From: Siphonodentalium dalli
Taxonomy: Eukaryota; Mollusca; Scaphopoda; Gadilida; Siphonodentaliidae
Length of the DNA stretch: 64,000 bases
NCBI GenBank assembly: GCA_032622095.1
Contig: CP136069.1
Span: 171,296,394-171,360,393, forward strand
Reading direction: 5' to 3'
The notes under the pieces are model-generated. The model was not told the DNA's origin and searched no databases. It worked only from the letters and a program-made list of their open reading frames with translations. Numbering within the stretch: the first letter of the stretch is position 1; every line of letters starts with the position of its first letter. The translations under genes were made by a program, and so were the position numbers. Below, in pieces: positions 60,750 through 64,000 of this stretch.

Positions 60750-61074
60750 AGATATACGACGAACATATATGAAAATGCATCTTTCAGCTGCAAGTATTTT
60801 ATGCCACCACTTAGTGTGATCATACACCTATGAACCATGAGCAACATTCACCTCTGAACATGACTTAAGGTATTTGAAGTTCTTAATTGGCATTTCATAT
60901 TCGGTGACCAAATCAAATATTAGAATACACTTAGCATAATCGTCATGTTGTCAATGTCGACGTGTATGTCTGACAGTATATTGTAATACTCGGATATAAT
61001 ATACATCCTTCGAGATATCAGTGTTTCCTCAGATACGGTAGATTAGCAATTAATATAACACCATATTAAAGACA

Positions 61075-61328
61075 TATTATGGACTTGTTCGGTGCGTGCA
61101 ACAGACAAGTTAGATCTCAGGCGGTATGCCAACTGGAGAAATGTAGCATTCTACTAACATCACCGAAAATCTCAAGAAAATCAATCATACCCCTCCATAG
61201 AAAACATCGTCTGAACTATTCGCAATTGTAAATATTTACTCTTCGATTCGGGACGCAACTATATATCGGCGATAAACTAACGGAAATTATTTCGCCATCG
61301 AGGGTCACTACATTCAATTAATATATAA
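61075..61328 (+). repeat. Dispersed repeat S, copy 2
   Basis: Same order of words as 24831-25065 (GGACTTGTT, GCGGTATGCCAAC, ATAGAAAACATCGTCTGAA, GATTCGGGACGCAACT, ATTTCGCCATCGAG), roughly a quarter diverged by eye. Confidence 0.75.
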
Positions 61329-61635
61329 GGTGCCAGAACATGAACGAAAACATACAAGATGCAACTGTACCACAGCTAACTACGAGCGAAGAAAAATCTC
61401 TGTAGTTCCACCTGTAGCGATGTTACCTGAATTTGCCAGTGAATAGCATGCAATTATCTCGCAAGAATAAATCATACAGTTATTTGAAGGCCAATTACAG
61501 TAGCACCGCTACAAATGGAACTACATAAATTTTACTTCTCATGTCGTTCTTATTCTAGCACCATGTGGTTTTCTATGACGAAAAGCCAGCAAAACATATC
61601 ATGCAAACTTGTATGAACTTGTATGAACGTACCCT
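61329..61635. mobile_element. Foldback family V, copy 3 (left end missing)
   Basis: GGTGCCAGAACATGAACG, TGTACCACAGCTAACTACG, GAATAGCATGCAATTATCTC, GCAAGAATAAATCATACAG and the right end TTGTATGAACGTACCCTAGA parallel 54218-54568. Confidence 0.7.
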
Positions 61636-61884
61636 AGACGTATCAGCTATAATATATGTTTATCAAGTTATCGAAATGAGCCACACGCAGATAATATCCC
61701 ATCAGTTAAGCCATTTTATGAAAAATAGATTAACCCATTCTGTTATAAAGTATCTACTAGAATGGTATATTATTAATTTGGAGGGTTTCTCATTAACAAT
61801 AAGCAGACGACATATAAGATAACGCCAGTACAGAAGGAGTCATAGTTATTGGAGGGACATGTTCAGATGATAGGATCGACAAAC

Positions 61885-62232
61885 GAAAACACTGTGCCAA
61901 TGCATTATCTTATATATGGGAGTCGACCATAGGTCGCCTCGTATATATAAGAGAATGCATTGGCCTAACAAAATTTAGATTAGTATTTTATAATTGTTAA
62001 AGAATGTAAGAAAAACCGAAACAAAATTATAAAAAAAATGTTAAAGAATGTAAGAAATAATGATAAAAATTGTTACAGAGTGTACGAGAATATAAGAATG
62101 TAAGAAAAAATGATAAAAATTGTTAAAGAATGTAAGAAAAATTATAAAAAATTATACAAAATTGTTAGACCAATGCATTTTTTTATATATGCGAGGCGAC
62201 CTATAAGAGAATGCATTGGCACGGGGTCTTTA
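61885..62232. mobile_element. Hairpin-module element without CCCTTT ends
   Basis: A hairpin at 61893-61963 (CCAATGCATTATCTTATATA side) and a shortened one at 62168-62219 flank an AT-rich spacer with three repeats of AAAGAATGTAAGAAA. The outer bases are CACTGTGCC and GGCACGGGG. Confidence 0.7.
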
Positions 62233-62469
62233 ATGCTGCAATAGGTAATTGTTGCCAATAATAGGGCTTTTGTAGTAGTTATTGAGAACACAGCAAATGA
62301 ATGACACTCAATTTGTATGTGTTAAATAGGCATTTTGGTTTTAATAAAACTTTTTTAGGATGGCTAATTATTCTCCACGAATTGCAAAAACTCATATAAA
62401 CTTTCCTTTCATATAATTTTTATTTACCTACAATTTGATTTTTATAATTGTTCATGTATGTTGGTCATG

Positions 62470-62735
62470 TCTTTCTATAACACTTCCATGACGGGAGCTT
62501 CCTGAAATGTTCCGAAAGCCCTATGATAGTGCATTATCCAATTATCCATAGGGAGCCTCGCATATACAAGAGAATACATTGACCTAACAATATTTACTTT
62601 GACCTTGTAAGCCCTGCATTATCTTATATATGTGAGGCGCCCAATGGGAGAATCGCATATATAAGATAATGCAATGGCACATGATATGTCATGCTGCACC
62701 AACGCAGCTCCGTCATGAAAGGGGTTTAAGAGAAT
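62470..62735. mobile_element. Hairpin-module MITE, CATGACGGGAGCT ends
   Basis: CCATGACGGGAGCTTCCTGA faces CGCAGCTCCGTCATGAAAGG. Inside are a degraded hairpin (62525-62585) and a good one (62610-62680: GCATTATCTTATATATGTGA, GGCGCCCAATGGGAG, complement). Confidence 0.75.
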
Positions 62736-63084
62736 TGATTAGCTACTGAATGCAGTTCATTTTAGTTCCAAAAATAGATATATGATTTTCACTTTGTGGG
62801 AGGAGAAGTGACAGTTCAGTCCCAAATGCAGTTGATGTTTAAAATCACTTGTTATATGCTTGCCTATACTATAGCGGAGGATTATCGAAACGTAGACCGT
62901 CCTAAGTATCACTTAGTAGCCACCGTGAAATACGATATCGTTATTTCATTGTGCCGTTCGTTATTTCACTGTAGCTTGTCGGCTCTACCATCAGCTGATC
63001 GCTGTCAGAAACCAGTTTTATTCTTTCCAAGTATTGTTCAATTTGTTTACTAATAACAGTGAAATTATTTAGCAACTTTAAGCA

Positions 63085-63500
63085 TTAATCCTTTACCCAA
63101 CAAAACGTCCCTGTTCCAATGCATTCTCTTATATGTGCGAGTCGACCATAGGTCGCCTCGCATATATAAGAGAATGCATTGGCTTAACCCATATTAAAAA
63201 TGATAAAATTGTCAAAGAATGTAGAAAAATATTATAAGAAAAAATGGTAAAAAGTGTTAAAAAAAGATTTTTTTTTAGGCCAATGCATTCTCTTATATAT
63301 GCGAGGCGACCTATGGTCGACTCGCATATATAAGAGAATGCATTGGCACAGGGCATAACTGTAACCATCACAATGTGGTCAATGAACCGGTTCCAATTAT
63401 ATCCATATTTGTATGGTTTTATTGAGACAGACCGAAGATATTTTAGGCTGTTGAAGCTTTATTTGGCCGGTTTTGGCCGCTTTGTTGGGTAAAGGGTTAA
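63085..63500. mobile_element. TTAA MITE with CTTTACCCAACA ends, copy 2
   Basis: TTAATCCTTTACCCAACA at the left faces TGTTGGGTAAAGGGTTAA at the right. Two shared hairpins (63115-63182 and 63280-63348), the same spacer and the same TTTATTTGGCCGGTTTTGGC right sequence as 51821-52220. Confidence 0.9.
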
Positions 63501-63779
63501 CTCAAATACGTTAAATAATGTAAGAAAAAATAATAAATTGTTAAAGAATGTAAGGCCAATGCATTCTCTTATATATACGAGGCGACCTATGGTCGACTCG
63601 CATATATAAGAGAATGCATTGGCACAGGGGATAACTGTAGCTATCACAATGTGGTCAATGAGCCGGTTCCAATGATATCCATATTTGTATGGTTCTATTG
63701 AGACAGACCCAAGATAATTTAGGCTGTTGCAGCTTCATTTGGGCTATTTTTCTGGGCGTTTTGTTGGGAAAAGGGTTAA
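63501..63779. mobile_element. TTAA MITE, 5'-truncated copy 3 in tandem
   Basis: It follows the previous copy directly. One hairpin (63556-63625) and the right end (TTGTTGGGAAAAGGGTTAA) are present; the left end and first hairpin are missing. Confidence 0.8.
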
Positions 63780-63796
63780 TAAGGCGCATATAATAA

Positions 63797-63925
63797 AAAG
63801 AATACCTACAGTTGTTTGTTTGAATACCTGAATACTTGCAGCCGCTCTAGGAAATTCGATATTTCTTTCCAGACACTCGGTATATATTTCGGTATTCAAC
63901 AATAAATGTAGGTATTCTTTATATC
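63797..63925. repeat. Inverted repeat, AAAGAATACCTACA ends
   Basis: AAAGAATACCTACAGTTG faces ATAAATGTAGGTATTCTTTA; inner GAATACCTGAATA faces CGGTATTCAA. Probably another small MITE. Confidence 0.65.
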
Positions 63926-64000
63926 TTTATATTTAGCATCATAACGATGGTATTGGCTTCTAACGATAATAGAACAACTCTCACATCGCAAATCACACCA

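Overview
This window looks like non-coding, repeat-packed DNA from an invertebrate animal nuclear genome. It is AT-rich, has no bacterial-style gene packing, and has candidate exons with GT/AG splice signals. It also carries a Penelope-like retroelement with a GIY-YIG endonuclease, a non-LTR retrotransposon relic, a tRNA-derived SINE, hAT-like, mariner-like and piggyBac-like (TTAA) non-autonomous elements, and long minisatellites. A lophotrochozoan, perhaps a mollusc, is a reasonable guess (inference only). No standard housekeeping gene, rRNA or intact tRNA gene was recognised.

Layout. 1-17.7 kb holds three copies of a large palindromic element (element A). Each copy has two facing arms of a 42-bp minisatellite around a conserved central hairpin; copies 1 and 2 also keep unique outer arms. 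Copy 2 lies inside a possible hAT-type element (6952-13182). A Penelope fragment (15.0-15.5 kb, minus strand) abuts copy 3. 17.7-22.8 kb contains two near-identical copies of a 1.6-kb hAT-like element in opposite orientation, each with its own target-site duplication. 23.1-23.9 kb is a tandem array of palindromic mariner-type MITEs. 24.1-26.8 kb carries dispersed repeats and a 1.2-kb foldback element. 27.1-29.8 kb is a 28-bp minisatellite.

The best coding evidence is at 32.9-33.5 kb (minus strand). A short spliced gene there ends in a Met/Gly-rich exon, and a paralogous terminal exon lies at 58.8-58.9 kb on the same strand. Both use the same intron phase. The two loci probably belong to a small family of low-complexity, probably secreted proteins. 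Function is not known; a structural or matrix role is only a guess.

33.6-48 kb is dominated by foldbacks and hairpins, including a roughly 6-kb inverted-repeat structure (40.4-46.7 kb). 49.3-50.9 kb is a decayed LINE. 51.6-52.5 kb is a SINE split by a TTAA element. 52.6-53.95 kb is a 50-bp minisatellite. 54-64 kb holds foldback families, a local segmental duplication with a filled/empty insertion pair, a 463-bp near-perfect palindrome and several TTAA elements that share one hairpin module.

The dominant theme is inverted repetition at every scale, from 60-bp hairpins to kilobase foldbacks. Several families share modules or show hairpin arms that changed in concert. Coordinates of degenerate repeats are approximate (tens of bases), because they were read by eye.
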